A stretch of DNA of 64,000 nt from SZUA-430 sp964547645 (GCA_964547645.1 CAZJOM010000003.1:37715-101714), one strand, 5' to 3'. Shown: positions 1 to 8,200, counted from the stretch's first letter. Numbers and translations: made by a program. Notes: generated from the letters alone by a model not told the origin.

Positions 1-793
1 TTTCGATGTCGACCGCGCCGTTCACTTGCGCAACCTTGATATCGCCGGCGCCCGCGACTTCCGCGTCGAACGAACCCGCGACCGGGCCCAAGACCACGTC
101 GCCGCCACCGGCGATTTGGACTTGTGCCGTTGCCATTGACGCGGCTGAGAAATCGCCCGAGCCCGCCACTTCAAGGTCGAGTGCTTCCTTGATCGCGCCG
201 ACGTTGATGCGTCCGGCGCCTTCGATCGAAATCTTCGCGCTCTGAACGCGACCGAAACGCGCATCGACGGCGTGCGCTTCGAGTCTGAGCGGCGCGTCTA
301 GATCGCCGCCGACGATCGAGCCGATCATTCCTTCAATCTCGTACGGCGTGCCGACTGGGGCGGTGATGCGAAGGCGCAAGTCCTGCGCTTTGCGATCCTT
401 CCCCCACATGTTGAAAAGGTTCCAGGGGAACCAAGCTTCGTCCTCATCGGTGTCGAGGCGGATGACGAGTTCGTCACCGACACTGCGAATGTGGAACTCT
501 TTCATCGTCTCGGGTTTGCCGGTCGCTTGCACGCGAATGGGACCCGGCTGCGGGACGGTAATGAGGTCAACCTGCGCCACCATTTTGTCGATGTGGACGC
601 GACGGACGTTAAATGACTGATCGACAGGGCCCCCGGTTCCGGCTGCAGACGCACCGATTCCAATGAGTCCCGTGAAACCAGCGAGCGCCGGCATTTCGAT
701 GGGGCTACGGATATCGGTCAGTTGGCCGAGTGTGACGAAGCCTGCTGCGCCAGCGCCAATGCCGACGAGGCCGAGTTTGAGAAAGAGGCTCAT
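1..793 (-). CDS. GIN-domain (DUF2807-like) envelope protein, partial
   Basis: Partial: about 264 codons are visible and the C-terminus lies beyond the window edge. Residues 4-22 are hydrophobic and look like a signal sequence or anchor. The body has the character of the DUF2807 'head GIN domain' family: short beta strands with turns such as GSGDF, GGGDV and GAGDI about 18-19 residues apart, as expected of a beta-helix. Its ATG shares one base with the TAA of the preceding 60-residue gene, so the two are probably translationally coupled. Family members are exported proteins of unknown role; the family call is from pattern only and no function is assigned. Confidence 0.7.
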   Translation of the reverse strand, partial: MSLFLKLGLVGIGAGAAGFVTLGQLTDIRSPIEMPALAGFTGLIGIGASAAGTGGPVDQSFNVRRVHIDKMVAQVDLITVPQPGPIRVQATGKPETMKEFHIRSVGDELVIRLDTDEDEAWFPWNLFNMWGKDRKAQDLRLRITAPVGTPYEIEGMIGSIVGGDLDAPLRLEAHAVDARFGRVQSAKISIEGAGRINVGAIKEALDLEVAGSGDFSAASMATAQVQIAGGGDVVLGPVAGSFDAEVAGAGDIKVAQVNGAVDIE

Positions 794-975
794 TAGTTGG
801 GTCCTGTGAACGTGACCGGGTGGCCGGCGCCGCTGATGCGCTCTTGCGCGATCGCGGTTGGGTCCGGCGTCTGGAGGTCAGCGAAGATGATCAGGCCCGA
901 AAGGCCCACGAGTCCGATTACAGACGCCACGGTCAGGATGGCTGCCAACGCAACTTTCGCGACAAGGCTGGTCAT
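793..975 (-). CDS. Small single-pass membrane protein, unknown function
   Basis: 60 residues. About residues 5-31 form one long hydrophobic helix rich in Val, Leu, Ile and Ala, followed by a short polar tail. It can be an inner-membrane peptide or carry an uncleaved signal anchor; no family is recognised. It sits directly upstream of the GIN-domain gene with a one-base stop/start overlap, so the pair is likely one unit. An inverted repeat lies 24-45 bases upstream of the ATG. The reality of the gene is supported by the start/stop coupling and a purine-rich GGGGAGGAC stretch just before the ATG. Confidence 0.65.
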   Translation of the reverse strand: MTSLVAKVALAAILTVASVIGLVGLSGLIIFADLQTPDPTAIAQERISGAGHPVTFTGPN

Positions 976-998
976 AGGTCCTCCCCATGAGTAATCAG

Positions 999-1020
999 AC
1001 TATAGTATGAACTGTATAGT
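999..1020. promoter_or_regulatory. Inverted repeat upstream of the small membrane protein gene
   Basis: ACTATA at 999-1004 and TATAGT at 1015-1020 are perfect inverted copies separated by 10 bases. The repeat lies in the 62-bp space between the NTF2-like gene and the small membrane protein gene, where a minus-strand promoter for the latter is expected. Arm spacing of about 1.5 helical turns suits a dimeric regulator. The neighbouring response regulator is an obvious candidate, which is inference. Confidence 0.4.
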
Positions 1021-1037
1021 AGTCCTTTGGCGAGGTT

Positions 1038-1457
1038 TCAAGAGGCCGTTTTGGTGAAGCCCGCTGCTGTAGCGTTTTGGCCGCGCGTGAGGTCCGTCAG
1101 CCGGGTCGCCTGGGCGGAATCCAAGTACTCCTCCAGGCGCGTGATCCGACCGCCGTTAACCTCGACGATAATGCAGGCCGGCATTTCGAAGGGGCCGCCG
1201 GCGGTTTCGGCCATGAGGATGTGCTGCTGCAGGAAGCCACCGGGAATCGCGACACGGCGTTGCACCCGGTAGCGCTTGTTCGTGAGGTTCTTACTCATCC
1301 ACGAGAGGATGCGCAGATTCTCCTCGACCGTTTGGTCCTTGCGGTCATGGTTGTGCCAGATGCGTGCGTCGGGGGCGTAGATCGCACGGACGGCTTCGAT
1401 ATCGCCTTTTTCGATGGCGCTGAAAAATCGTTCCGCGACTGCAAGTGCATCCGTCAT
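1038..1457 (-). CDS. NTF2-like / SnoaL-type protein
   Basis: 139 residues. The pattern ALAVAERFFSAIEKGD near the N-terminus, then a YAPDARIWHNHD segment and a strand-rich second half ending in ITRLEEYLDSAQ, fits the nuclear transport factor 2-like cone fold (SnoaL/limonene-epoxide hydrolase type). Such proteins are small enzymes or ligand-binding subunits; the substrate cannot be told from sequence. The ATG overlaps the stop of the response regulator upstream (ATGA), so both are translated from one mRNA. The pairing of a regulator with an NTF2 protein is not one I recognise as a known system. Confidence 0.75.
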   Translation of the reverse strand: MTDALAVAERFFSAIEKGDIEAVRAIYAPDARIWHNHDRKDQTVEENLRILSWMSKNLTNKRYRVQRRVAIPGGFLQQHILMAETAGGPFEMPACIIVEVNGGRITRLEEYLDSAQATRLTDLTRGQNATAAGFTKTAS

Positions 1458-2140
1458 GGCACGAGGCGGTAGCCGCCGCTTTCCGTGACAAGGAGTTTTG
1501 CGTGCGTGGGATCGGATTCGATCTTTTGGCGCAAGCGATAGATGTGCGTTTCGAGCGTGTGCGTGGTGACGGCAGGATTGTAGCCCCAGACCTCATGCAG
1601 CAGCACTTCGCGGCCGACGACTTTATCGCCTGCACGGTAGAGGAATTTCAGGATCGAGGTTTCCTTTTCGGTCAGGCGAACCTTGCTGTTGTTGGCCCCC
1701 GTCAACAGTTTGGCGGAGGGGCGAAACGTGTAGGGGCCGATCTTGAAGACGGCATCTTCGCTTTGCGCGTGGCTGCGTAAATGCGCGCGGATGCGAGCCA
1801 GGAGCACGCTGAACTTGAAGGGCTTGGTGATGTAGTCGTTGGCGCCGGCGTCGAGACCCAAAATTTGATCGGCCTCGCCGTCGTGGCCGGTAAGCATAAC
1901 GATCGGGCAGCGGATGCCGGCTTTGCGCATCAGGCGGCAAACTTCACGGCCATCTAAATCGGGCAGCCCAACGTCCAAGATGATTAAGTCCGGAAGCTCG
2001 GTTTTGGCTCGTTCCAATGCCGATGCACCGGTTGCAGCATCGACCACAATGAACTCCGGCTGCAAGGCGAGCTGTTCCTTGAGGGATTCGCGCAGCGCAT
2101 TGTCGTCATCGACGAGGAGGACGCGTCGGGGCGTGGTCAT
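1454..2140 (-). CDS. OmpR/PhoB-type response regulator, no kinase adjacent
   Basis: 228 residues. The receiver domain (about 5-118) has the acidic cluster D11-D13, phospho-acceptor D56 in IILDVGLP, T84 and K107 in DYITKPF. The C-terminal part (about 130-228) is an OmpR-type winged helix with the recognition-helix region THTLETHIYRLRQKIE and the terminal GGYRLVP hairpin. All phosphotransfer residues are present, so it should be phosphorylated, yet no histidine kinase gene is in the window. It is divergent from ribA and overlaps the NTF2-like gene downstream by four bases. Targets unknown; the downstream envelope genes are plausible. Confidence 0.93.
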   Translation of the reverse strand: MTTPRRVLLVDDDNALRESLKEQLALQPEFIVVDAATGASALERAKTELPDLIILDVGLPDLDGREVCRLMRKAGIRCPIVMLTGHDGEADQILGLDAGANDYITKPFKFSVLLARIRAHLRSHAQSEDAVFKIGPYTFRPSAKLLTGANNSKVRLTEKETSILKFLYRAGDKVVGREVLLHEVWGYNPAVTTHTLETHIYRLRQKIESDPTHAKLLVTESGGYRLVP

Positions 2141-2238
2141 CGTTATTGGGCCGTCCTTGGAGGGTTGGGGCTTGGGCCGTGATTTGCGTCAGTCTCTATG
2201 TACGCTATAGCAAATCAGAGTTGGAGTGCGGGAGAGGC
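2141..2238. promoter_or_regulatory. Divergent promoter region, response regulator / ribA
   Basis: This 98-bp space separates two divergent start codons. It holds an inverted repeat, GATTTGC at 2181-2187 and GCAAATC at 2210-2216, which brackets TTGCGT (2184-2189) and a CTATAG (2205-2210) that together look like -35 and -10 elements reading toward ribA. A regulator bound to the repeat would cover the ribA promoter. Promoter assignment is by eye. Confidence 0.4.
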
Positions 2239-3414
2239 ATGAAATCGATAGCGCGCAAAGGCAAGGGCGTGCGCGCGAAAAAGGGCGCGAGGGTAAATGC
2301 ACGCCCTGCCCTAGGCGCGCAAATGCAGGCTCCGGCCGTTGCGGTTGACCGGGCAGCAGCGGAGTTGCGGCGTGGACTGCCGGTGTTGGTGATGCCGTCG
2401 CGCGGCCGGGCATCACTGATCGCCGCGGCAGAGCTGGCGAGCGGCGAGGTCTTGGACGGGATGGCGAAGTGGGCCGGTTCTGCTACGCATGTTCTTCTGA
2501 CCCACCAACGCGCGGCAACGTTGAAAATTCGGCTCTACACTGCGGACTTGGTGGCGGTGTCGCTGCCAAGCGAGGGCGCGGCGCGGGCGGCCCAAGTGCT
2601 CGCCGATCCGACGCGAGACATGCGCGATCCGATGCTGGGACCGTGGCAGGCATCGCGCGAGCCCCTGTCGTCCGGCGCGAACGCGGCTGTGCGCTTGGCG
2701 AAGATCGCGACTTTGCTGCCTGCGGTGGTTGAGGTCGAGGTTGATGCGAAGACTGCCGCGCGGCTTGCACAGCGCGATGGCGTCGTGGCGGTGCGTGCGG
2801 CCGATATCGACGCGCATGAGACCGCGGTCGCATTCAAGATCGCCGCGAGGGCGCGGTTGCCGTTGGCGGGAGCCGAGGACACGCGCGTTCTGGCGTTTCG
2901 CCCGACGAATGGTGGGCGCGAGCATCTGGCGTTGATCGTGGGAGCACCGGAGCCGCCCGGGCCTGTGTTGGTGCGGCTGCACTCGGAGTGTTTGACCGGC
3001 GATCTGTTGGGCTCGCTCAAATGCGATTGCGGTGATCAGCTGCGCGGGGCGATCGCCGCGATCGGGAAGGCCGGGAACGGCATCCTGCTTTATCTCGCAC
3101 AAGAGGGACGCGGGATTGGGCTGATCAACAAGCTGAAGGCCTACGAGCTGCAGGATCAGGGGTTCGATACGATTGAGGCGAACCAGCGCTTGGGCTTCGA
3201 AGCGGATGAGCGCGAGTTCGCGGCGGCAGCGGAAATGTTGAAGTATCTGGGCTTCGCGTCCGTCCGGCTGATGACGAACAATCCGGACAAGGTGGCGGCG
3301 CTGTCGCGGCACGGGATCGAGGTCGTTGAACGCGTCGCACACAAGTTCCCGTCAAATCCGCACAACGAAGCCTATATCGCGACGAAGAAGGCGAAGGCCG
3401 GTCATTTGACCTGA
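2239..3414 (+). CDS. ribA: GTP cyclohydrolase II with degenerate RibB-like N-terminal domain
   Basis: 391 residues from the ATG preceded by GGGAGAGGC. GTP cyclohydrolase II opens GTP to give the pyrimidine precursor of riboflavin. The C-terminal half (about 205-385) has the zinc cysteines C251, C262 and C264 in ECLTGD and KCDCGD, and QEGRGIGL at 288-295. The N-terminal half (about 30-200) follows the outline of the RibB (DHBP synthase) domain, but where RibB has its acidic DDEDRENEGD motif this protein has PSRGRASLI (53-61), so RibB activity is not expected. A lysine/arginine-rich tail (2-22) precedes it. A longer upstream in-frame start (2146) is less likely because it crosses the promoter region. 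Confidence 0.92.
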   Translation: MKSIARKGKGVRAKKGARVNARPALGAQMQAPAVAVDRAAAELRRGLPVLVMPSRGRASLIAAAELASGEVLDGMAKWAGSATHVLLTHQRAATLKIRLYTADLVAVSLPSEGAARAAQVLADPTRDMRDPMLGPWQASREPLSSGANAAVRLAKIATLLPAVVEVEVDAKTAARLAQRDGVVAVRAADIDAHETAVAFKIAARARLPLAGAEDTRVLAFRPTNGGREHLALIVGAPEPPGPVLVRLHSECLTGDLLGSLKCDCGDQLRGAIAAIGKAGNGILLYLAQEGRGIGLINKLKAYELQDQGFDTIEANQRLGFEADEREFAAAAEMLKYLGFASVRLMTNNPDKVAALSRHGIEVVERVAHKFPSNPHNEAYIATKKAKAGHLT

Positions 3415-4094
3415 GGCCGCGCGCCGAAGATCGCGGTGCCCACGCGGATGTGTGTGGCGCCGAGGCGGATTGCGGTTTCGTAGTCGCCACTCATGCCCAT
3501 GCTGAGTTCTTTCAGCCCGGCTTCGCGCGCAAGTTTCAGCAGCAGAGCAAAGTGCGGGGCTGGCGGTTCCTCGGCTGGGGGGATGCACATGAGGCCTGTG
3601 ATCGTGAGACCGTGGGTCGTGCGGCACTTGTCGATGAAGGCGTGTGCGTCTTGCGGAGCGACGCCCGCCTTTTGCGGTTCCTCACCTGTGTTCACCTGGA
3701 TGAAGAGCTTTGGTGCGCGGCCTTCGCGTTTCATTTCGGCGGCAAGTGTTTCAGCGAGACTGTCACGGTCGAGCGTGTGAATGGCATCGAAGAGCGCGAC
3801 GGCGTCGCGCGCCTTGTTCGATTGCAGCGGGCCGATGAGGTGAAGTTCGAGGTTCGGGTGCGCTGCTTTCAGAGCCGGGAACTTCGCTTTGGCTTCTTGG
3901 ACGCGGTTTTCGCCAAAGACGGTTTGGCCAGCGGCAATGGCGGCTTCGATGGCGGCAGCGTCGTGGGTTTTGCTGACCGCGATGAGGCGCACGTCCGCAG
4001 CCGGCCGGTTCGCCGCGGCCGCCGCCTTGGCGATGCGCGCGTGAACGTCGCGGAGATTTGCGGCAATCATCTCGGCTAGAGTTTGAGCGGTCAT
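3402..4094 (-). CDS. yggS: YggS-family PLP-binding protein (PLPBP)
   Basis: 230 residues from MTAQTLAEM. This family binds pyridoxal phosphate on a single TIM barrel without a known reaction and helps keep cellular PLP and amino acid pools balanced. The PLP lysine is K42 in LIAVSKTHD; IGPLQSNK, MGMSGDYE and the IRVGTAIFG phosphate-binding end are also present. The stop lies 13 bases inside the 3' end of ribA on the other strand. The start codon overlaps the start codon of the divergent thiE-like gene (CATG), so a longer start at 4208 would run deep into that gene and was not used. Confidence 0.93.
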   Translation of the reverse strand: MTAQTLAEMIAANLRDVHARIAKAAAAANRPAADVRLIAVSKTHDAAAIEAAIAAGQTVFGENRVQEAKAKFPALKAAHPNLELHLIGPLQSNKARDAVALFDAIHTLDRDSLAETLAAEMKREGRAPKLFIQVNTGEEPQKAGVAPQDAHAFIDKCRTTHGLTITGLMCIPPAEEPPAPHFALLLKLAREAGLKELSMGMSGDYETAIRLGATHIRVGTAIFGARPQVK

Positions 4095-4716
4095 GGACAC
4101 AAGGTTGAACGAAGCGCGCTTGAAGCTCGCACGCAAGGCGCGGGCGCTCAACCTGCGCGCGGGCGGCGGTTTGCCGCCGCTGACCTTGATGACCGACGAC
4201 ACGCGCACCCTCGACTGGGTCGAAGCCGTGCGCGCGCTGGCACCCGGTAGCGCGGTGGTGGTGCGGCACCGCGATCCGCGCGCGCGCGAAGACTTAGCGC
4301 GGGCGCTTAGGCCCGTTTGCGCCCAGCGGCGGGTGAAGATGCTGATCGCGGCGGATGTTGGGTTGGCGCAGCGGGTGCGGGCGGATGGGGTGCATCTGCC
4401 GCAGGCTCAGGTTTCGCGGCTGGCTGGCGTACGGGCGCTGAACCGGCTCTGGATGGTCACCTGCGCGGCACATGATGCGGGTTCCGTTCACCGGGCGGTA
4501 GGACTGTGCGCGGATGCCGTCTTCGTCGCGCCGGTGTTTGCGACGGCGAGCCATCCTGGGGGGCGAACGCTTGGGATCGTACGCTTCGCGGCCTTGGCGG
4601 CGTCAGCGCGCGTGCCGGTGTTCGCTCTTGGCGGGATCGACGCGAATACGATCGACCGGCTCGGCGCGGCGCCGATCGCGGGCGTAGGTGTGATCGGCGC
4701 TTGGGTTAGAAGCTGA
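4093..4716 (+). CDS. Thiamine phosphate synthase / TenI-like protein, divergent
   Basis: 207 residues. The ThiE/TenI barrel is visible: LTLMTDD (31-36) as first strand, DGVHLPQ (98-104), VAPVFATASHPGG (145-157) and VFALGGID (176-183). ThiE joins the thiazole and pyrimidine phosphates. The usual phosphate-binding T-x-T-K after the GPxF strand is TASH here, so a conserved lysine is missing and activity may differ. TenI-type aminase or a non-catalytic homologue are alternatives. The ATG overlaps that of yggS on the other strand; a second ATG at 4189 would remove the first strand and is unlikely. The end overlaps the porin gene stop by 11 bases. Confidence 0.75.
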   Translation: MDTRLNEARLKLARKARALNLRAGGGLPPLTLMTDDTRTLDWVEAVRALAPGSAVVVRHRDPRAREDLARALRPVCAQRRVKMLIAADVGLAQRVRADGVHLPQAQVSRLAGVRALNRLWMVTCAAHDAGSVHRAVGLCADAVFVAPVFATASHPGGRTLGIVRFAALAASARVPVFALGGIDANTIDRLGAAPIAGVGVIGAWVRS

Positions 4717-5920
4717 ACGTTGTTTCGAGATAGCCGATGTTGCCGTCGAGCGAGTCGCATCCGAAGCCGCCGAAGTCCGTGACGCAAGCGTTGTTCGGCC
4801 CATCGAATTCGAAGTGCTGGAGACCGCCCGTGACGCGGAAGTTCTCTGTGAAGGTGTAACCTGCGGCGAACTGCAAACCAGTGCCGTTCTGGTCGTGGGA
4901 GAAGAAGATTTCCTCATTCGAGAGAATGTAGTTGGCGCCGAACATCCACGGACCGGTTTCGTACGTGAGACCGAAGCTCCAGATGTCCGTGTACTTTCCG
5001 TCAAAGACGTTTGCATCGAAGCCTGGAACGACGGGACCGCCACCTGCAACGTTTGTTCTGCGGAATGCTGTGCCGAACGTCCACTCGCGATAGCCGAGCT
5101 TGAGTCCGGCGCCCCATTCTTCGAGGTCGCCGTAGAAGCCTACGAAGGTGTTGTTCACATTCTCGCCGGTGACGTAGCCGACGCTGGCTGCAACATCGAT
5201 CACGCCCAGCGTGCCGACGTAGTTGGCGCCAAAGTCCCAGATGTTCGCTTGCTCGTTGACTTCGTCGGCGCCGAATAGCTGGCCCGGGTCACGCGTGCCG
5301 TCGGGCGCGAAAGAGACGGCGAACCGAAGACCGTCGAACGACGGCGTGGTGTAGCTGATCTTCAGATAGTCGTCCGAGCCGTGGATGTCGGAACGCAACT
5401 GCATGCCGTTCGGGCTGAACAGCGAGCCAGGGGCCTGCGGGTCGGAGCTGCAGAAGAGGTTGCAGGGGTAGCCCAGAAGGAAGACTTCCGGGTTGTCGAC
5501 ACGGATCGACTTGGTGACGGAGGGCGGCGTCAGGCCGAGCACGTCGGCGGCGCCGTCCATGAGGCCAAGCTGGATGCGGCCGAGGCGGCCGTCCCAATAG
5601 ATCCAAGCCTCCTCAAGCACGTTCGAGGAGCCGGCATCGTTGAGGAACGAGTCGAAGTTCGAGGCGTAGTCGAGGTCGAGGGCGACGCGGCCGCCGATTT
5701 CACCGCCACCTTCGAGGGGCAGGATGACAGAGCCGAAGAGACCAGTGTCGACGGCCAGCACGCCTTGGTCGAGGCCGTCCATATTCGATTGGTCGACATA
5801 GGCGCCGACGGCGCTCGCGTGGCCGTTGAGGCGCAAGATCACGCGGTCGAACGCGTCCGCATAAGCGAGGCCGCAGTTCATCGCCAAGGCGGCGAGACAG
5901 ACGCCAGCTAACCGTACCAT
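4706..5920 (-). CDS. Alphaproteobacterial porin (first of a tandem pair)
   Basis: 404 residues from the ATG preceded by TGAGGGACCA; a signal peptide with cleavage after GLAYA (about residue 21) follows. The mature protein alternates strands of aromatic and small residues, as in the general Gram-negative porins of alphaproteobacteria (16-strand trimeric channels), and ends in Phe (TTFSF), the outer-membrane insertion signal. A cysteine pair is predicted in CNLFC, with two more in the last loop. It lies head-to-tail downstream of a paralogous porin with a 112-bp gap, so it may have its own promoter. Substrate preference unknown. Confidence 0.85.
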   Translation of the reverse strand: MVRLAGVCLAALAMNCGLAYADAFDRVILRLNGHASAVGAYVDQSNMDGLDQGVLAVDTGLFGSVILPLEGGGEIGGRVALDLDYASNFDSFLNDAGSSNVLEEAWIYWDGRLGRIQLGLMDGAADVLGLTPPSVTKSIRVDNPEVFLLGYPCNLFCSSDPQAPGSLFSPNGMQLRSDIHGSDDYLKISYTTPSFDGLRFAVSFAPDGTRDPGQLFGADEVNEQANIWDFGANYVGTLGVIDVAASVGYVTGENVNNTFVGFYGDLEEWGAGLKLGYREWTFGTAFRRTNVAGGGPVVPGFDANVFDGKYTDIWSFGLTYETGPWMFGANYILSNEEIFFSHDQNGTGLQFAAGYTFTENFRVTGGLQHFEFDGPNNACVTDFGGFGCDSLDGNIGYLETTFSF

Positions 5921-6032
5921 TGGTCCCTCACTCACTGCGGTGCGCCCGGTGGAATCGCACCCGAACGCCTGCGTTGCTAGCATACCTCACTACGGCTTAG
6001 GGCTGTAGACCTAACCCAGGGTAAATGGCCGT

Positions 6033-7355
6033 TCAGAACGACATCGACGTTTGGAAGAAGCCCAAATTCGCCTCCAGCGTGTCGCACGCGGCACCCACGC
6101 AAACGCCCGCCGGGCCGTCGAAATCGTAATGCTGATAGCCGACGGAGAACGACAAGTTCTCGTCGACTTCGTAGCCGACCGTTCCCGACCAGCCCTGTGC
6201 GTCCTGGGTCAGTTCGCGCCGTACACCGGGGCCGCCCAGCGACGTGTCGATGAAGGCGGGTAGCTCTTCCTCGAGGTTCACGTAGTTGGCGCCGAAACGC
6301 CACGGGCCGGTTTCATAGGTCACGCCCGCTCCCCAGATTGTCGTTTGCGAGTCGGGCAATACGCAGCCTGCAATCGTGCTGCAGCCCACCGATGGAGATC
6401 CAAGCGCCTGGTCGGCGAGACCCGCGCCGCCGGCGATGTTCGTCGAGCGGTAGGATCCGCCAACCTTGAATCCTTCATAGGCGACTTGAGCGCCTGCGCC
6501 CCATTCTTCCAGATCGTCTGGCGTAAAGGCCGCCGACGTGAATGTGGTAGGGGCTCCGTCAGACAGGCGAGCAGCAACAACGCTTAGCGTCTTGCCGATC
6601 GTCTCGCGCTCGTTCGACCCGGCGACGTAGGCACCGTAAAAGCCGACGTCGAAGCTGGACAGCGAGCCTTGGTAGTTCACGCCGACTTCCCAGATGTCGG
6701 ACTGTTCGTCGAATTCATCGTTGCTGTTGAACAGGTCGTTCAGGCCGCGCGATAGTTCCGGCATGTACGATGCCGAGAGTTGAACGCCGATGATGCGCGG
6801 CGAATAGTAGATGACCTTGAACGCATCGCCCGAACCGTTGAGGTCAGTGCGCATGTGAGCGCCGTTCGGCTCAAACGCAGTGAAGCTGCCGGCGCGGGGA
6901 TCCTGCAGCACGTAGGCGCGGGGATCGTCGATGCGATTGATGTCGGAGACCGTCGGCGAATAGATCCCGGCACTGTCGCCCGCACCGTCTTCAAGGCCGA
7001 CCGTCAGGCGGCCGAAGGCGGTGTTCACGTAGGCCCAAACTTCGTCGACGAAGTCGGGCGCGCCGTGGATCAAGTCGTTCGAGAATTCGTGCTCGCTGGA
7101 TTGAAAGCGAAGTTGCGCGCGAATGCCGTACTCGATGCCGCTGTCGGTGACAGAGCTGGCGCGGCCCCAAATTTTGCCTTCGGCGGCAAAGCCGAAGTTG
7201 TTGACGTCGCCGCCGGGAACATCGTCTTGGTCGATGCCGAAGCCCGACAGATTGCCCTGCCCGCCGTAGGCAAACGTGAGCTCAGCTGCGGACGCGGGGA
7301 GTGCGGCCAAAGAAAACAGAGATGCCGCCGTCAGGGCACGCCACGACCGCTTCAT
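6033..7355 (-). CDS. Alphaproteobacterial porin (second of a tandem pair)
   Basis: 440 residues from MKRSWRALTAA; a clear signal peptide ends near ALPASA. The mature barrel begins ELTFAYGGQGNLSGFG and ends in Phe (QTSMSF). It shares the plan of the neighbouring porin: an N-terminal DVNNFGF strand pair, a WAYVNTAFGRLTVGLEDG segment aligned with the other's WIYWDGRLGRIQLGLMDG, and a YEVDENLSFSVGYQHYDFDGP final hairpin pair. The two are therefore ancient duplicates rather than recent ones. Three cysteine-bearing loops suggest disulfides. A 329-bp upstream space can hold a regulated promoter. Confidence 0.87.
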   Translation of the reverse strand: MKRSWRALTAASLFSLAALPASAAELTFAYGGQGNLSGFGIDQDDVPGGDVNNFGFAAEGKIWGRASSVTDSGIEYGIRAQLRFQSSEHEFSNDLIHGAPDFVDEVWAYVNTAFGRLTVGLEDGAGDSAGIYSPTVSDINRIDDPRAYVLQDPRAGSFTAFEPNGAHMRTDLNGSGDAFKVIYYSPRIIGVQLSASYMPELSRGLNDLFNSNDEFDEQSDIWEVGVNYQGSLSSFDVGFYGAYVAGSNERETIGKTLSVVAARLSDGAPTTFTSAAFTPDDLEEWGAGAQVAYEGFKVGGSYRSTNIAGGAGLADQALGSPSVGCSTIAGCVLPDSQTTIWGAGVTYETGPWRFGANYVNLEEELPAFIDTSLGGPGVRRELTQDAQGWSGTVGYEVDENLSFSVGYQHYDFDGPAGVCVGAACDTLEANLGFFQTSMSF

Positions 7356-7684
7356 GAAACAACCTCTCACGCCTGGTACAAATCGAAGTTCGATCCCCCG
7401 TGCCCCAAGTCATCCGGTTTTGAACTGGTGGGGTCAAGCGTTTGGCCTTGAGAATCCTAATTCGGGGGCCTTTCTGTTGCGCTTGGGGCGTCACGGTCAC
7501 ACAACCTGTCGTTTCAGCGAAGCCCCGGCCGAAAGACAAGCGCGTCACACCTTGACCATATGAAACGCACAAAAATGCGCTTCCGGAGGCGGTACGCCTC
7601 CCGCGCCGATTGCCGGGCGTCCATTCGTTCGCGTATAACGCGGCCTCTGTTCCACAGCCCTCCAAGTTGGTTTGCGTGATCCCC
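7356..7684. other. Intergenic region between porin and DUF3576 genes
   Basis: 329 bp without a convincing gene; it must contain the promoters of the leftward porin and the rightward DUF3576 gene. A perfect 7-bp stem, GGAGGCG at 7585-7591 and CGCCTCC at 7595-7601 with a three-base loop, lies 84 bp before the DUF3576 ATG. A second weak hairpin around AAAAA precedes it at about 7566-7582. I see no riboswitch or RNA gene. Confidence 0.5.
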
Positions 7685-8200
7685 ATGACGTCGAAGTTCC
7701 TGGCCATCGCTTGCGCCGCGTTGATTTTGTCCGGTTGCGGGTCCTCCGACGCCGAGAAGCCGAAACCCACGGTTGAGGCGCCGCCGGCGGCCAAGCAAGC
7801 GGAAAGCAACGATGGCGGTGTCTTCGACTGGTTCAAAGCCAGTGACGGAAAGGCCAGCACGGACAAGCGTGAGGGCGGGGTGGCCGTAAACGCTTATTTG
7901 TGGCGGGCAAGCCTCGACACACTTTCGTTCATGCCGATGGATCAGGCCGATCCGTTCGGCGGCACGATCAAGACAGGCTGGTACACGCCCGCGGCAACGC
8001 CGAACGAGCGGCTGCGGGTTGCCGTTTATATCCTGGACGCCCGACTTAGGGCCGACGCGCTGCGCGTGTCCGTGTTCAAAGAGGCCAAGAAGCCCACCGG
8101 CGAATGGATCGACGCGACAGTCGATCCGGAAACGGTGACGAAGCTTGAGAACCTCATCTTGAACAAGGCGCGGGCGCTGAAGATCCAGGCCGGCGACTAG
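7685..8200 (+). CDS. DUF3576 lipoprotein
   Basis: 171 residues from MTSKFLAIACAALILSGCG. LSGC is a lipobox, with lipidation expected at C18, followed by a Pro/Glu/Ala-rich linker and the DUF3576 domain (about 65-170) with VNAYLWRASLDTLSFMP and DPFGGTIKTGWY. In alphaproteobacteria this family sits immediately before leuS and lptE, as here, and is presumed to be an envelope protein, function unknown. Upstream in-frame codons give a 25-residue extension that would place the signal peptide internally, so the later ATG is preferred. A terminator-like hairpin follows the stop. Confidence 0.88.
   Translation: MTSKFLAIACAALILSGCGSSDAEKPKPTVEAPPAAKQAESNDGGVFDWFKASDGKASTDKREGGVAVNAYLWRASLDTLSFMPMDQADPFGGTIKTGWYTPAATPNERLRVAVYILDARLRADALRVSVFKEAKKPTGEWIDATVDPETVTKLENLILNKARALKIQAGD

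Noticed and set aside
2413..3342. 309-codon frame antisense to ribA
   Set aside because: Overlaps the conserved RibA frame and has no family pattern.
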